Below, in pieces: positions 14,635 to 22,074 of a stretch of DNA of 24,625 nucleotides. A program made the position numbers and the translations under genes. The stretch comes from Bacteroidales bacterium. Its GTDB lineage: Bacteria > Bacteroidota > Bacteroidia > Bacteroidales > F082. Below the pieces are notes generated by a model. The model was not told where the DNA came from. It did not search any database and saw nothing but the letters and a program-made list of their open reading frames with translations. Each line of letters begins with the position of its first letter. Positions within the stretch are counted from its first letter, which is position 1. The stretch spans positions 1 through 24,625 of the forward strand of contig JAEEII010000309.1 of the NCBI GenBank assembly GCA_016281295.1, read 5' to 3'.

Positions 14635-15798
14635 CTAAAAGTCCCAGACCAGCATCCTATTCATTGCTTCCTCAACGATAGCCCTTGGACATGCCAAATT
14701 AATCCGGAAGAAGCCAGAACCTTCCTTCCCAAAGTCAGTGCCTCGGTTAAAGCCCAGCTGTGCCTCCTGCGTCATTTTGCGCCAAAGTTCTTCCTCGGGG
14801 AGGCCATAGCCGTTGAAATCGAGCCACATCAAATAGGTTGCTTGAGGCTTGAAAAACCGCACCTTAGGCAGACGAGTGTTCAAGAAATCAGACACAAAGT
14901 CGATATTACCTTGCACATATTCAAGAAGTTGAAGAAGCCACTCATCCCCTTGTTCCATGGAAGCTTGAGTCGCTACTTTCCCGAAGATGTTACCCAGATG
15001 AGCCTCTAACGCCTCCACATAATGAATATAGGTTTTGCGAAGCGTCTCATTAGGGATGATCGCCGTGGAAGTGGCCAGTCCCGCCAAGTTGAAGGTCTTG
15101 GAAGCCGCATGGAACACGATGCAATGGTTCGCGGCATTTTCGCTCAAGGTGGCGTAAGGCGTATGATGATAGCCTGGAAGCACCAAGTCGCAATGAATCT
15201 CATCTGAGATGACCAAGACGTCGTGACGGAGGCATATCTCACTAACACGTTGCAGCTCCTCACGAGTCCAGCAGCGTCCCACAGGGTTATGAGGATTGCA
15301 GAGAATCAGCATCTTAGCAGTTTTAGCTTGTTGTTCCAACAAGTCAAAATCCATCTCATACCCTTTCTCCCCCATTTTCAAGCTGTTGTAAATGAGCTTT
15401 CTGCCGTGTTCAGTGACAGCATGATGAAACGGAGGATAAACAGGCGATTGAATAATGATCTCATCCCCCACTTCAGTGAAGGCCAACACAGCCATGTTAA
15501 AACCACATACCACACCAGGCACAAACGACATCCACTCGACAGGCACTTCCCATTGATGATGACGTTGCAGCCATCCCTTGATGGCGTTGAAATATGGCTC
15601 ATCCTTGAAATGATAACCATAAACAGGGTGTTCAGCCCGTTTGATCACTGCCTCACGAGCAAAGTCAGGCGTCTCAAAATCCATGTCAGCCACCCACATA
15701 GGAAGCACCTTAGGATTACCAAACACAACTTTTCTCAAGTCGTATTTCACACAATTTGTGTTTTCTCGGTTTATTAGTTTGTCAAAATCGTAACGCAT
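14635..15798 (-). CDS. patB: MalY/PatB-family PLP aminotransferase (cystathionine beta-lyase type)
   Basis: This is a 387-residue fold-type I PLP enzyme of the MalY/PatB group, whose members mostly act as C-S lyases on cystathionine or cysteine. It has VLPMWVADMDFETP at the N-terminus, a typical MalY/PatB mark, then GYHFKDEPYFNAIKGWLQRH, PHNPVGRCWTREEL, ISDEIHCDLVLPG with the PLP-contacting Asp, and the PLP lysine K234 in HAASKTFNLAGL. The C-terminal Arg region FFRINLACPR binds the carboxylate. It is a single-gene unit between ligA (convergent, 58 bases, no clear terminator) and the RRM gene (divergent). The promoter is unclear. Cysteine desulfhydrase activity giving H2S is equally possible. 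Confidence 0.9.
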   Translation of the reverse strand: MRYDFDKLINRENTNCVKYDLRKVVFGNPKVLPMWVADMDFETPDFAREAVIKRAEHPVYGYHFKDEPYFNAIKGWLQRHHQWEVPVEWMSFVPGVVCGFNMAVLAFTEVGDEIIIQSPVYPPFHHAVTEHGRKLIYNSLKMGEKGYEMDFDLLEQQAKTAKMLILCNPHNPVGRCWTREELQRVSEICLRHDVLVISDEIHCDLVLPGYHHTPYATLSENAANHCIVFHAASKTFNLAGLATSTAIIPNETLRKTYIHYVEALEAHLGNIFGKVATQASMEQGDEWLLQLLEYVQGNIDFVSDFLNTRLPKVRFFKPQATYLMWLDFNGYGLPEEELWRKMTQEAQLGFNRGTDFGKEGSGFFRINLACPRAIVEEAMNRMLVWDF

Positions 15799-15858
15799 GA
15801 ACTAGTATTTTAAAGTATTGCAAAATTCTGATAAAATTAGACAAAAAATATTTAAAAT

Positions 15859-15890
15859 TTGTTAAAATTAAAAGAATATTACTAATTTTG
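15859..15890 (+). promoter_or_regulatory. Promoter of the RRM protein gene
   Basis: TTG (15859-15861) and TAATTTTG (15883-15890) are separated by 21 bases. The -7 box overlaps an in-frame TTG at 15888, which excludes that codon as a start and supports the ATG at 15915, with a leader of about 20 bases. Confidence 0.7.
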
Positions 15891-15914
15891 CAGCATCAAA
15901 AAATAGGTTTTTCT

Positions 15915-16247
15915 ATGAAAATTTTTGTTGCAAAACTCGCATTCAAGACCACTGCGGAGGATTTAAGGGCATATTTCGAGCAATTTGGTCAGGTGGATGT
16001 CTGCAAGGTGATTATGGATCACGAGACGGGACGCTCGAAATGCTATGGATTTGTGGAGATGCCCAATGATGACGAAGCATACAAAGCCATCGTCGAGACC
16101 GATGACATGGACTTCCAAGGCAGCGTTCTTCAGGTGAAAAAATCTCGTCCTCAAAACGAGAAGCCAGCCTCTGTAAAGACGGTTCGACAAGATACGCGTC
16201 CTGCAAGGCCACGTTTCACTAAGCGGTCAAACAACAACGAAGCTTAG
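15915..16247 (+). CDS. RNA-binding protein with one RRM domain
   Basis: This 110-residue protein has a single RNA recognition motif: RNP2 is IFVAKL (residues 3-8) and RNP1 is KCYGFVEM (42-49), with the aromatic positions kept. The beta-alpha-beta pattern runs to about residue 78 (GSVLQVKKSRP). A basic, disordered tail (RPARPRFTKRSNNNEA) follows. Small RRM proteins of this type are numerous in Bacteroidetes, which often lack Hfq, and are thought to act as global RNA-binding proteins. I chose the ATG at 15915 because the frame's earlier TTG lies within the promoter. Targets cannot be inferred from the window. Confidence 0.93.
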   Translation: MKIFVAKLAFKTTAEDLRAYFEQFGQVDVCKVIMDHETGRSKCYGFVEMPNDDEAYKAIVETDDMDFQGSVLQVKKSRPQNEKPASVKTVRQDTRPARPRFTKRSNNNEA

Positions 16248-16275
16248 TTTTGTGGTGATTTTTCTAAAAAAACAC

Positions 16276-16305
16276 TTGACACTATTAAAAAATTCCGTAT
16301 TTTTG
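16276..16305 (+). promoter_or_regulatory. Promoter of tRNA-Arg
   Basis: TTG (16276-16278) and TATTTTTG (16298-16305) are separated by 19 bases. The start would lie about ten bases before the mature tRNA 5' end at 16319, so only a short leader needs RNase P removal. Confidence 0.78.
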
Positions 16306-16318
16306 CAGCGAAAATGAT

Positions 16319-16392
16319 GGTCTGGTAGCTCAGCTGGATAGAGCAACAGCCTTCTAAGCTGTGGGTCTTGGGTTCGAATCCCAACCGGATCA
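16319..16392 (+). tRNA. tRNA-Arg (anticodon TCT)
   Basis: The full cloverleaf is visible over 74 bases. The acceptor stem GGTCTGG/CCGGATC pairs fully with two G-U wobbles. The D arm is GCTC...GAGC. The anticodon stem ACAGC/GCTGT encloses loop CTTCTAA with anticodon TCT, reading AGA. The T arm is TTGGG-TTCGAAT-CCCAA. The discriminator base is A. The CCA end is not encoded, because the gene is followed by CATAATAA. It is a single tRNA with its own promoter and terminator. Confidence 0.97.
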
Positions 16393-16403
16393 CATAATAA
16401 CAA

Positions 16404-16438
16404 CCCCTAATTGAATGGCATTCGATTAGGGGTTTTTT
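16404..16438 (+). terminator. Rho-independent terminator of tRNA-Arg
   Basis: CCCCTAATTGAAT pairs with ATTCGATTAGGGG (one T-G pair) around a 3-base loop, followed by six T's. It begins 11 bases after the tRNA discriminator base. Confidence 0.92.
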
Positions 16439-16491
16439 ATATCATCAACAGAAAAAAGGAGCAGCTTCTTCCTTTTTGATTGAATAAGTAG

Positions 16492-16499
16492 TATCTTTG
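16492..16499 (+). promoter_or_regulatory. -7 element of guaD
   Basis: TATCTTTG fits TAnnTTTG and ends 17 bases before the guaD ATG, giving a very short leader. There is no TTG at the proper -33 distance. Confidence 0.55.
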
Positions 16500-16516
16500 C
16501 ATTCAAATCTTTCATC

Positions 16517-16996
16517 ATGAAAACAACCGAACAAGACAAAGACTTTATGAGAGAGGCCATCCGCTTGGCCGACGAGAGTGTAAAAAACGGAGGAGGTCCT
16601 TTTGGAGCTGTCATCGTGAAAGACGGTGAGATCATCGCCGGGAGTTCCAACAGCGTCACCATCGACAACGACCCCACTGCCCATGCGGAGGTGAACACCA
16701 TACGGCAGGCCTGTAAAAAATTGGGCACTTTTGACCTTTCAGGATGCACCATATACACTTCTTGCGAGCCTTGTCCCATGTGCCTCGGAGCCATCTACTG
16801 GGCACATCTATCGCATATCTTCTATGGTAACAACCGAAAAGACGCAGCAGAAATCGACTTCGACGACGATTTCATCTACCTCGAACTCGAAAAACCCATG
16901 AAAGAACGTTCCGTCCCCTTTACACAACTCATGAAAAGAGAAGCCTTAAAGACGTTCAAGGCGTGGAAAAACAAAGAAGATAAAACCGAATATTAG
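16517..16996 (+). CDS. guaD: Guanine deaminase
   Basis: This is a cytidine/deoxycytidylate deaminase-fold enzyme that converts guanine to xanthine and ammonia in purine salvage. Zinc ligands and catalytic Glu are H56 and E58 in PTAHAEV, and C86 and C89 in SCEPCPMC. It is assigned to guanine deaminase and not TadA because of GGGPFGAVIVKDGEIIAGSS, LGAIYWAHLSHIFYG, and the C-terminal FDDDFIYLELEKPMKERSVP with a final TEY, which matches the Bacillus subtilis GuaD pattern and its about 156-residue length. It is a single gene with a -7 box directly upstream; the coiled-coil lipoprotein gene follows with its own -7 box. Confidence 0.92.
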   Translation: MKTTEQDKDFMREAIRLADESVKNGGGPFGAVIVKDGEIIAGSSNSVTIDNDPTAHAEVNTIRQACKKLGTFDLSGCTIYTSCEPCPMCLGAIYWAHLSHIFYGNNRKDAAEIDFDDDFIYLELEKPMKERSVPFTQLMKREALKTFKAWKNKEDKTEY

Positions 16997-17005
16997 TTTT
17001 TTTGC

Positions 17006-17013
17006 TATCTTTG
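17006..17013 (+). promoter_or_regulatory. -7 element of the lipoprotein gene
   Basis: TATCTTTG fits TAnnTTTG and lies just after the guaD stop (16996), 21 bases before the ATG at 17035. The -33 element is not evident. Confidence 0.55.
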
Positions 17014-17034
17014 ACGACGAAATAATAAGGAGCC

Positions 17035-17607
17035 ATGAAAAAAATCGTTCGCACTGTATGGATTGGTGTTTTGACTGGAGTGGCTTTTCTTGCTGCTTGC
17101 ACCACACACAGCCGTTTAAGCAAAGCGGAAAGAAAACAACTCAAGTCAGAGAGGTCTTCCATTGAAGAATCCCTAAGCCAAACGGTCAACCCTAACGCCA
17201 AGGATCCAAAACAACAGATGGAATACCATTTGTGGGAGATGTCGCAACGTCAACGCTTGAACGAAATCAACGAAATCCTTGGCGACTCGGTAGCGTTGAA
17301 ACAAAACCAAAACGCCATGGGAGCTATCAAACATGAGATGGACAGTCTTTCCATCCTTATTGACCAAGAAACGCATCCTTTGTTATATGGACCTCCGCTA
17401 AACGACGATTTCAACACGAATAAAGAACAACGTCGCAACGAGCTCATCCAAAAAATCAACGATATTCGAAGAATCCTTCAACGTCGCGAAGGGGCTTGCA
17501 TCTATGGATCGCCCGAGGTGATGGAGCGATACAAAAAAGAAACCCAAGAACTCAGAAAACAGCAGGCCGAATTGGAACAAGCGCTACACGACCTTGACAA
17601 CGAGTGA
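17035..17607 (+). CDS. Coiled-coil lipoprotein of unknown function
   Basis: The 190-residue protein has a lipoprotein signal peptide: charged MKKIVR, a hydrophobic stretch and the lipobox LAAC with lipidated C22. The mature part is highly charged and strongly helical: residues about 30-75 (SKAERKQLKSERSSIEESLS onward), 75-115, and 130-190 (RRNELIQKINDIRRILQRRE, then KKETQELRKQQAELEQALHD) look like coiled coil. No enzymatic motif is seen. Location would be the periplasmic side of the inner or outer membrane. I do not recognise the family. It ends one base short of the stop codon of the convergent glycosyltransferase gene. Confidence 0.85.
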   Translation: MKKIVRTVWIGVLTGVAFLAACTTHSRLSKAERKQLKSERSSIEESLSQTVNPNAKDPKQQMEYHLWEMSQRQRLNEINEILGDSVALKQNQNAMGAIKHEMDSLSILIDQETHPLLYGPPLNDDFNTNKEQRRNELIQKINDIRRILQRREGACIYGSPEVMERYKKETQELRKQQAELEQALHDLDNE

Positions 17608-17608
17608 T

Positions 17609-18481
17609 TTAAAGTCGCCAGAAAGGCCCAAACTGTCTTCCTGTTAACAAACACCATAAAGCTTTCCATCTGCTACGGAAACGGTTCCGTTGCAATGACT
17701 TCGTCTCAACCCGGGTGGTCGTCACGTCGAATGGCTCACCAAGACGGGTAAGGTTCTTCCGCATGGCGGAATTGGTGATTCCCCACTTCATCAGAAACTG
17801 AGTGCTGCCATCGTTTTTCCCGATACGTCCTGTGCTTTTAGTCTCAAAATGATACACACGACAGTCCGCAATGCCCTTGAAATAACGCACCCCCGCCATC
17901 CACAATTTAGCGGTGAAGTCGGGATCGCTGTACATCCCAGGTGAGAACTCAATGCTATATCCACCCACCAGATCCCAAAGGTCACGATGCACGAGGTTAG
18001 GAGGCCAGGTGGCGCCTTTCCAATCATGCATCGGATAGTTCTGATACTCAGCTAAGAGACGGCTTTCCTCAAAGTTTTCCACCGTGTCGCCATAATAGGC
18101 AGTAATACCCACATCAAGGGCATTATGCGGTTGAATCATCGTTCCCGACAAAAAGAAAAAAGCGTCAGGCAAAGCATGAATCTCCTCCTCCAACGCCGTG
18201 TCCCATCCCGGAAGCACATACATGTCATCATTCAAATAGAACATGTAATCTGTCTGCACCTTGCTCCGCATCCTATTGCAAGCCATGCACACGCCGATGT
18301 TACGCTCCGAGAAAGTGTAGTCCAAGCCTTGTTCTTGCACCCACTGAAGAGTCCCGTCACTGCCCTCGTTGACATGAACAATGATCTGATGCGGTGCCGT
18401 GGAGTTTTTACGGATGCTTTCCACACACAGCTTCAGAAAAGGCAAATTGTTCCAAGTGGGTATGATAATCGAAAAACGCAT
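17609..18481 (-). CDS. Family 2 glycosyltransferase
   Basis: This GT-A fold glycosyltransferase of 290 residues starts at the ATG at 18481, giving MRFSIIIPTWNNLPFLKLCV, the classic GT2 beginning. NEGSDGT, ERNIGVCMACNRM and the metal-binding FYLNDDMYVLPGWD follow, then GATWPPNLVHRDLWDLVGGY and FSPGMYSDPDFTAKLW. An upstream in-frame ATG at 18550 would add 23 residues but lies before the -7 box TATTTTTG (18493-18486), so it is unlikely to be used. The acceptor and sugar donor are unknown. No other polysaccharide genes are adjacent, so a role in LPS, O-antigen or protein glycosylation is open. Confidence 0.92.
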   Translation of the reverse strand: MRFSIIIPTWNNLPFLKLCVESIRKNSTAPHQIIVHVNEGSDGTLQWVQEQGLDYTFSERNIGVCMACNRMRSKVQTDYMFYLNDDMYVLPGWDTALEEEIHALPDAFFFLSGTMIQPHNALDVGITAYYGDTVENFEESRLLAEYQNYPMHDWKGATWPPNLVHRDLWDLVGGYSIEFSPGMYSDPDFTAKLWMAGVRYFKGIADCRVYHFETKSTGRIGKNDGSTQFLMKWGITNSAMRKNLTRLGEPFDVTTTRVETKSLQRNRFRSRWKALWCLLTGRQFGPFWRL

Positions 18482-18485
18482 GATG

Positions 18486-18493
18486 CAAAAATA
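18486..18493 (-). promoter_or_regulatory. -7 element of the glycosyltransferase gene, nearly leaderless
   Basis: On the minus strand TATTTTTG is followed by only four bases before the ATG. With a start a few bases after the box, the transcript would begin at or within about three bases of the start codon. No good -33 TTG is seen at 19-21 bases; the nearest is at 16. Confidence 0.55.
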
Positions 18494-18536
18494 GATAAAA
18501 AGAGCACCGCAATGAAAAAACAGCCGAAAAAAAACG

Positions 18537-18544
18537 TACTTTTG
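18537..18544 (+). promoter_or_regulatory. -7 element of the second thioesterase gene
   Basis: TACTTTTG fits TAnnTTTG and lies 36 bases before the ATG at 18581. It is divergent from the glycosyltransferase box. It may also drive the M16 and barrel genes downstream, since no clear box was found before them. Confidence 0.55.
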
Positions 18545-18580
18545 CCCCAAATCTCTATCTAAATAATAAATTTTTCATTA

Positions 18581-18985
18581 ATGAAAGACTATCTATACAC
18601 CCTCGAAATGGAGACCCGTGACTATGAGTGTGATATCCAAGGCATTGTGAACAACGCCAACTACCAGCATTATTTGGAGGCAACCCGTCACAAATGGCTC
18701 CAACAAGAAGGCTATTCTTTCCGTCAATGGCACGAACAAGGCATCGACGTGGTGGTATCAGAAATCACCTTGAAATATAAGACCCCCTTGCATGGCCAAG
18801 AGGCCTTTCTCTCCTGCCTCAATCTGCATCGCGAGGGAGCGCGTTTCGTCTTCGAGCAAGACATCTACCGCAAGTCGGACATGAAACTCTGCGTCTCTGC
18901 CACCGTGTCAACAGTAAGCATGATCAACGGAAGACTGAGCCGAGGCGAAGAAGTGGCTGCGTTATTTGAAAAATACCTTAAATAG
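18581..18985 (+). CDS. Acyl-CoA thioesterase, hotdog fold (YbgC/FadM type)
   Basis: This 134-residue single-domain hotdog thioesterase has the family motif METRDYECDIQGIVNNANYQ (Asp in DIQGIVNN at the catalytic position) followed by HYLEATRHKWLQQ. The later EITLKYKTPLHGQEAFLSC and FEQDIYR strands fit the fold. It is a relative of, but clearly different from, the protein at 11267-11674. The gene begins after a TACTTTTG box and lies 65 bases before the M16 protease gene in the same direction; the gap is AT-rich and has no obvious promoter or terminator. The substrate is unknown. Confidence 0.88.
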   Translation: MKDYLYTLEMETRDYECDIQGIVNNANYQHYLEATRHKWLQQEGYSFRQWHEQGIDVVVSEITLKYKTPLHGQEAFLSCLNLHREGARFVFEQDIYRKSDMKLCVSATVSTVSMINGRLSRGEEVAALFEKYLK

Positions 18986-19050
18986 TTAAGAATAAATAAT
19001 TTACAGATTTTTAAACAATATAATTATATAAATAACTTATATAAAATAAA

Positions 19051-21996
19051 ATGAGAAAACAAAAAACATCCAAAAAGAACGTGCTGTGGATGGCCATGGC
19101 ACTGTTGATGCTCCAAGCATCATTATTCAGCTCCTGCAACAAGGAGAACAAGAGTCAGTACAAGTTTGAGACAGTGAAGGGTGACCTCACGGAGACCCGT
19201 CTCTACACACTTGACAACGGTTTGACGGTCTATCTGAGCGTCAACAAAGAAGAGCCTCGCATCCAGACTTACATCGCGGTACGCACTGGATCGAAGAACG
19301 ACCCTGCGGAGACCACGGGGTTGGCTCATTATCTGGAACACTTGATGTTCAAGGGAACCAACCACTTTGGCACTACCGACTATGAAGCTGAGAAGGTCTT
19401 CCTCGATGATATTGAGGCACGCTATGAGCGTTATCGCACCCTCACCGACCCTGAGGAGCGCCGTGTCGCCTATCACGAGATTGACTCGGTGAGCCAGCTG
19501 GCCGCCCAGTATTTCATCCCCAACGAGTACGACAAACTCATGTCAACCATCGGAGCGGAAGGCACCAACGCCTATACCTCAAACGACGTGACTTGCTACG
19601 TGGAGGACATCCCATCCAATGAAATCGAGAACTGGGCAAAAATCCAGTCCGACCGTTTCCAGAACATGGTGATTCGCGGCTTCCACACCGAGTTAGAGGC
19701 TGTGTATGAGGAATATAACATCGGCATCGCGCAAGATAGCGATAAGGCTTGGGATGCTTTGTGCGCCCTGCTCTTCCCCACCCACCCCTACGGCACTCAG
19801 ACCACCATCGGCACCCAAGAGCATTTGAAGAACCCTTCCATCACCAACATCAAGAATTATTTCAACAAATGGTATCGTCCGAACAACGTGGCCATCTGCA
19901 TGGCTGGCGACTTCAATCCCGACCAGGTCATCGCCATCATCGACAAATACTTCGGAGCATGGCAGCCCGGCGAGGATGTGAAACAGCCTGAGTTCCCCGC
20001 CATGGCTCCCATCACCCAACCCAAGGACACCACCGTCTATGGCCTTGAAGCTGAGAACCTCTGGATGGGATGGCGTTTCGACCGCGGCAACAGCCTTCAG
20101 ATCGACACTCTTGAGATCATCGGCCAGATGCTCAACAACGGCACTGCCGGCCTTATCGACCTCGACATCAACCAACAAATGCAGATGTTAGGTGCCTGGG
20201 GTGGTGCCATGACACTCCGCGACTATTCCTTCTTCATCATGGGTGGCACCCCACGTGAAGGACAGACCCTTGAAGAAGCCAGAGACCTGCTGCTGGCCGA
20301 GATTGAGAAGCTGAAAACCGGCGACTTCTCCGACGACCTCCTTCCCTCCGTCATCAACAACGCCAAGCTCGACTATTACAACTCGCTGGAAAGCAACATG
20401 GCCCGTGCCAACATGTTTGTTGACACCTATATTAATGAGGTGCCCTGGAGCCAGAACGTGAACCGACTGGACCGCATCTCCAACATCACCAAGGAACAAA
20501 TCGTCGATTTCGCCAAACGCCACTTCAACAACAACCATGTGATTGTCTATAAACGCCAAGGCGTGGACAACAACCTGAAGAAGATTGACAAACCTCAAAT
20601 CACTCCTATCCCCACCAACCGCGACTTGGTGAGCGATTTTGTGAAAGAAGTGCAGAACACTGAGGTGCAGCCCATCCAACCCCGCTTCGTCGATTTCAAG
20701 AAAGACCTAACCTTGGGCAAAACCGCCGACCAACTTCCTTACATCTATGTACAGAACAAAGAAAACGGTCGCTTCATCCTGGCCTTCCGTTATGACTTCG
20801 GCAAAGAAACCAACCTGAAATATGGCTATGCAGCAGAGTATCTCGACTATCTCGGCACCGACAAACTCACCAACGAGCAGATCAAACAACAGTTCTACAA
20901 GTTAGCCTGCGACTATCACATCATGGCTGGCGACCGCAACATCAACATCACCTTAAGCGGTTTGAGCGAGAACATGCCTGAGGCTTTAGCGCTGCTGGAA
21001 GATCTGATCCAGAACGCGAAAGTCGATGAGGAAGCCTGGATGATGTATGTCCAGATGGAGATGCAAGCACGCGTCAACGCCAAGACAAACCAAAGAAGCA
21101 ACTTTAACGCCCTGGTACAGTACGGCCTTTATGGTCCTTATAACAGCATCCGCAACATCCTCCCCATCGACCAGCTGAGAGCCCAGAACCCGCAAGAGTT
21201 GCTCGACCTCCTGAAAGGTCTTTCCAAGTATGAGCACCAGGTACTCTATTACGGACCGATGACAGAGCAAGAGATGGCTGACGCCGTCACCAAGAATCAC
21301 AAGATTGAAGGCGAACTCACCGCTGTCCCCGAAGGCCAACACTATATGTTGCAGCCCACAGCCAGCAACGAGATTCTCATCGCTCCTTACGACGCCAAGA
21401 ACATCTATATGCGTATGCTTCATGACGAAGACCGTGCCTGGAATCCCGACGAGGCTGCCGTGAAGGCCCTCTTCAACGAGTACTATGGAGGTGGCATGAA
21501 CACCATCGTGTTCCAAGAGATGCGCGAGGCACGCGGACTGGCATACAACGCCTACGCCGCTTACATTGAGCCCTCTTACAAGGACCAGCCCGAGTATTTC
21601 TTCACCCACATCATCACCCAGAACGACAAGATGATGGACTGCGTGAACCATTTCCTCCAGATCCTCAACGAGATGCCTGAGAGCGAACAAGCCTTCAACA
21701 TCGCTAAGGAAGCTCTCACGAAACGTCTGGCCAGCCAGCGCACCACCAAGTTCAGCCTCATCAACTCATGGCTCACCGCTTGCCATCGTGGCATCGACTA
21801 CGACATCAATGAGCGCATCTACAACGCCTTGCCCAACATCACCTTGAAAGACATCGTGAAGTTTGAGCAGGAGCAGATGGCCAACAAGCCATACCGTTAC
21901 ATCATCCTCGGCGATGAGAAAGAACTTGACATGAAAGCCTTGGAGCAGATGGGACCCATCCGTCGCGTCAGCACCGAGGAAATCTTCGGATATTAA
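19051..21996 (+). CDS. M16 family zinc metalloprotease lipoprotein
   Basis: This is a 981-residue single-chain peptidase of the pitrilysin/insulysin clan. The N-terminus has a basic region, a hydrophobic stretch and the lipobox-like FSSC with C29, so it is probably anchored to a membrane facing the periplasm. The inverted zinc motif is HYLEH (H93, E96, H97), followed by MFKGTNHFG; the distal glutamate is in AVYEEYN (E220/E221). The spacing is longer than in pitrilysin because of an insert around residues 110-155 (YERYRTLTDPEERRVAYHEI). The second M16 half starts near residue 520 and lacks zinc ligands, as usual. The next gene is an outer-membrane barrel with a receptor plug, 78 bases downstream. 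It could cut imported or misfolded peptides. Confidence 0.93.
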   Translation: MRKQKTSKKNVLWMAMALLMLQASLFSSCNKENKSQYKFETVKGDLTETRLYTLDNGLTVYLSVNKEEPRIQTYIAVRTGSKNDPAETTGLAHYLEHLMFKGTNHFGTTDYEAEKVFLDDIEARYERYRTLTDPEERRVAYHEIDSVSQLAAQYFIPNEYDKLMSTIGAEGTNAYTSNDVTCYVEDIPSNEIENWAKIQSDRFQNMVIRGFHTELEAVYEEYNIGIAQDSDKAWDALCALLFPTHPYGTQTTIGTQEHLKNPSITNIKNYFNKWYRPNNVAICMAGDFNPDQVIAIIDKYFGAWQPGEDVKQPEFPAMAPITQPKDTTVYGLEAENLWMGWRFDRGNSLQIDTLEIIGQMLNNGTAGLIDLDINQQMQMLGAWGGAMTLRDYSFFIMGGTPREGQTLEEARDLLLAEIEKLKTGDFSDDLLPSVINNAKLDYYNSLESNMARANMFVDTYINEVPWSQNVNRLDRISNITKEQIVDFAKRHFNNNHVIVYKRQGVDNNLKKIDKPQITPIPTNRDLVSDFVKEVQNTEVQPIQPRFVDFKKDLTLGKTADQLPYIYVQNKENGRFILAFRYDFGKETNLKYGYAAEYLDYLGTDKLTNEQIKQQFYKLACDYHIMAGDRNINITLSGLSENMPEALALLEDLIQNAKVDEEAWMMYVQMEMQARVNAKTNQRSNFNALVQYGLYGPYNSIRNILPIDQLRAQNPQELLDLLKGLSKYEHQVLYYGPMTEQEMADAVTKNHKIEGELTAVPEGQHYMLQPTASNEILIAPYDAKNIYMRMLHDEDRAWNPDEAAVKALFNEYYGGGMNTIVFQEMREARGLAYNAYAAYIEPSYKDQPEYFFTHIITQNDKMMDCVNHFLQILNEMPESEQAFNIAKEALTKRLASQRTTKFSLINSWLTACHRGIDYDINERIYNALPNITLKDIVKFEQEQMANKPYRYIILGDEKELDMKALEQMGPIRRVSTEEIFGY

Positions 21997-22003
21997 TTAG
22001 AAC

Positions 22004-22057
22004 ATCGAAAAACACGAAAGGGACGAAAACAATTTTGTGCTTTTTGTGTTTTTCGAT
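22004..22057. repeat. Inverted repeat between the M16 and barrel genes
   Basis: ATCGAAAAACAC (22004-22015) is a perfect reverse complement of GTGTTTTTCGAT (22046-22057), with further imperfect pairing inward (CGAAAGGGACGAAAAC against TTTTGTGCTTTTT). It fills most of the 78-base gap. It is not followed by a T-run, so it is not a classical terminator. It could be a copy of an interspersed intergenic element or an mRNA-processing hairpin. Confidence 0.7.
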
Positions 22058-22074
22058 ATCAAAAACATCAAGCC

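Noticed and set aside
15223..15777. 184-codon open frame on the plus strand
   Set aside because: It is antisense to the PatB-type aminotransferase and its product looks random and His/Leu-rich.
15821..15830. GAATTTTG on the minus strand as the -7 box of the PatB-type gene
   Set aside because: It misses the first T of TAnnTTTG and no TTG is at a suitable distance.
20986..21690. 234-codon open frame on the minus strand
   Set aside because: It is antisense within the M16 protease gene and reflects the third-position bias of that gene. The same applies to 19693-20178 and 20188-20679.
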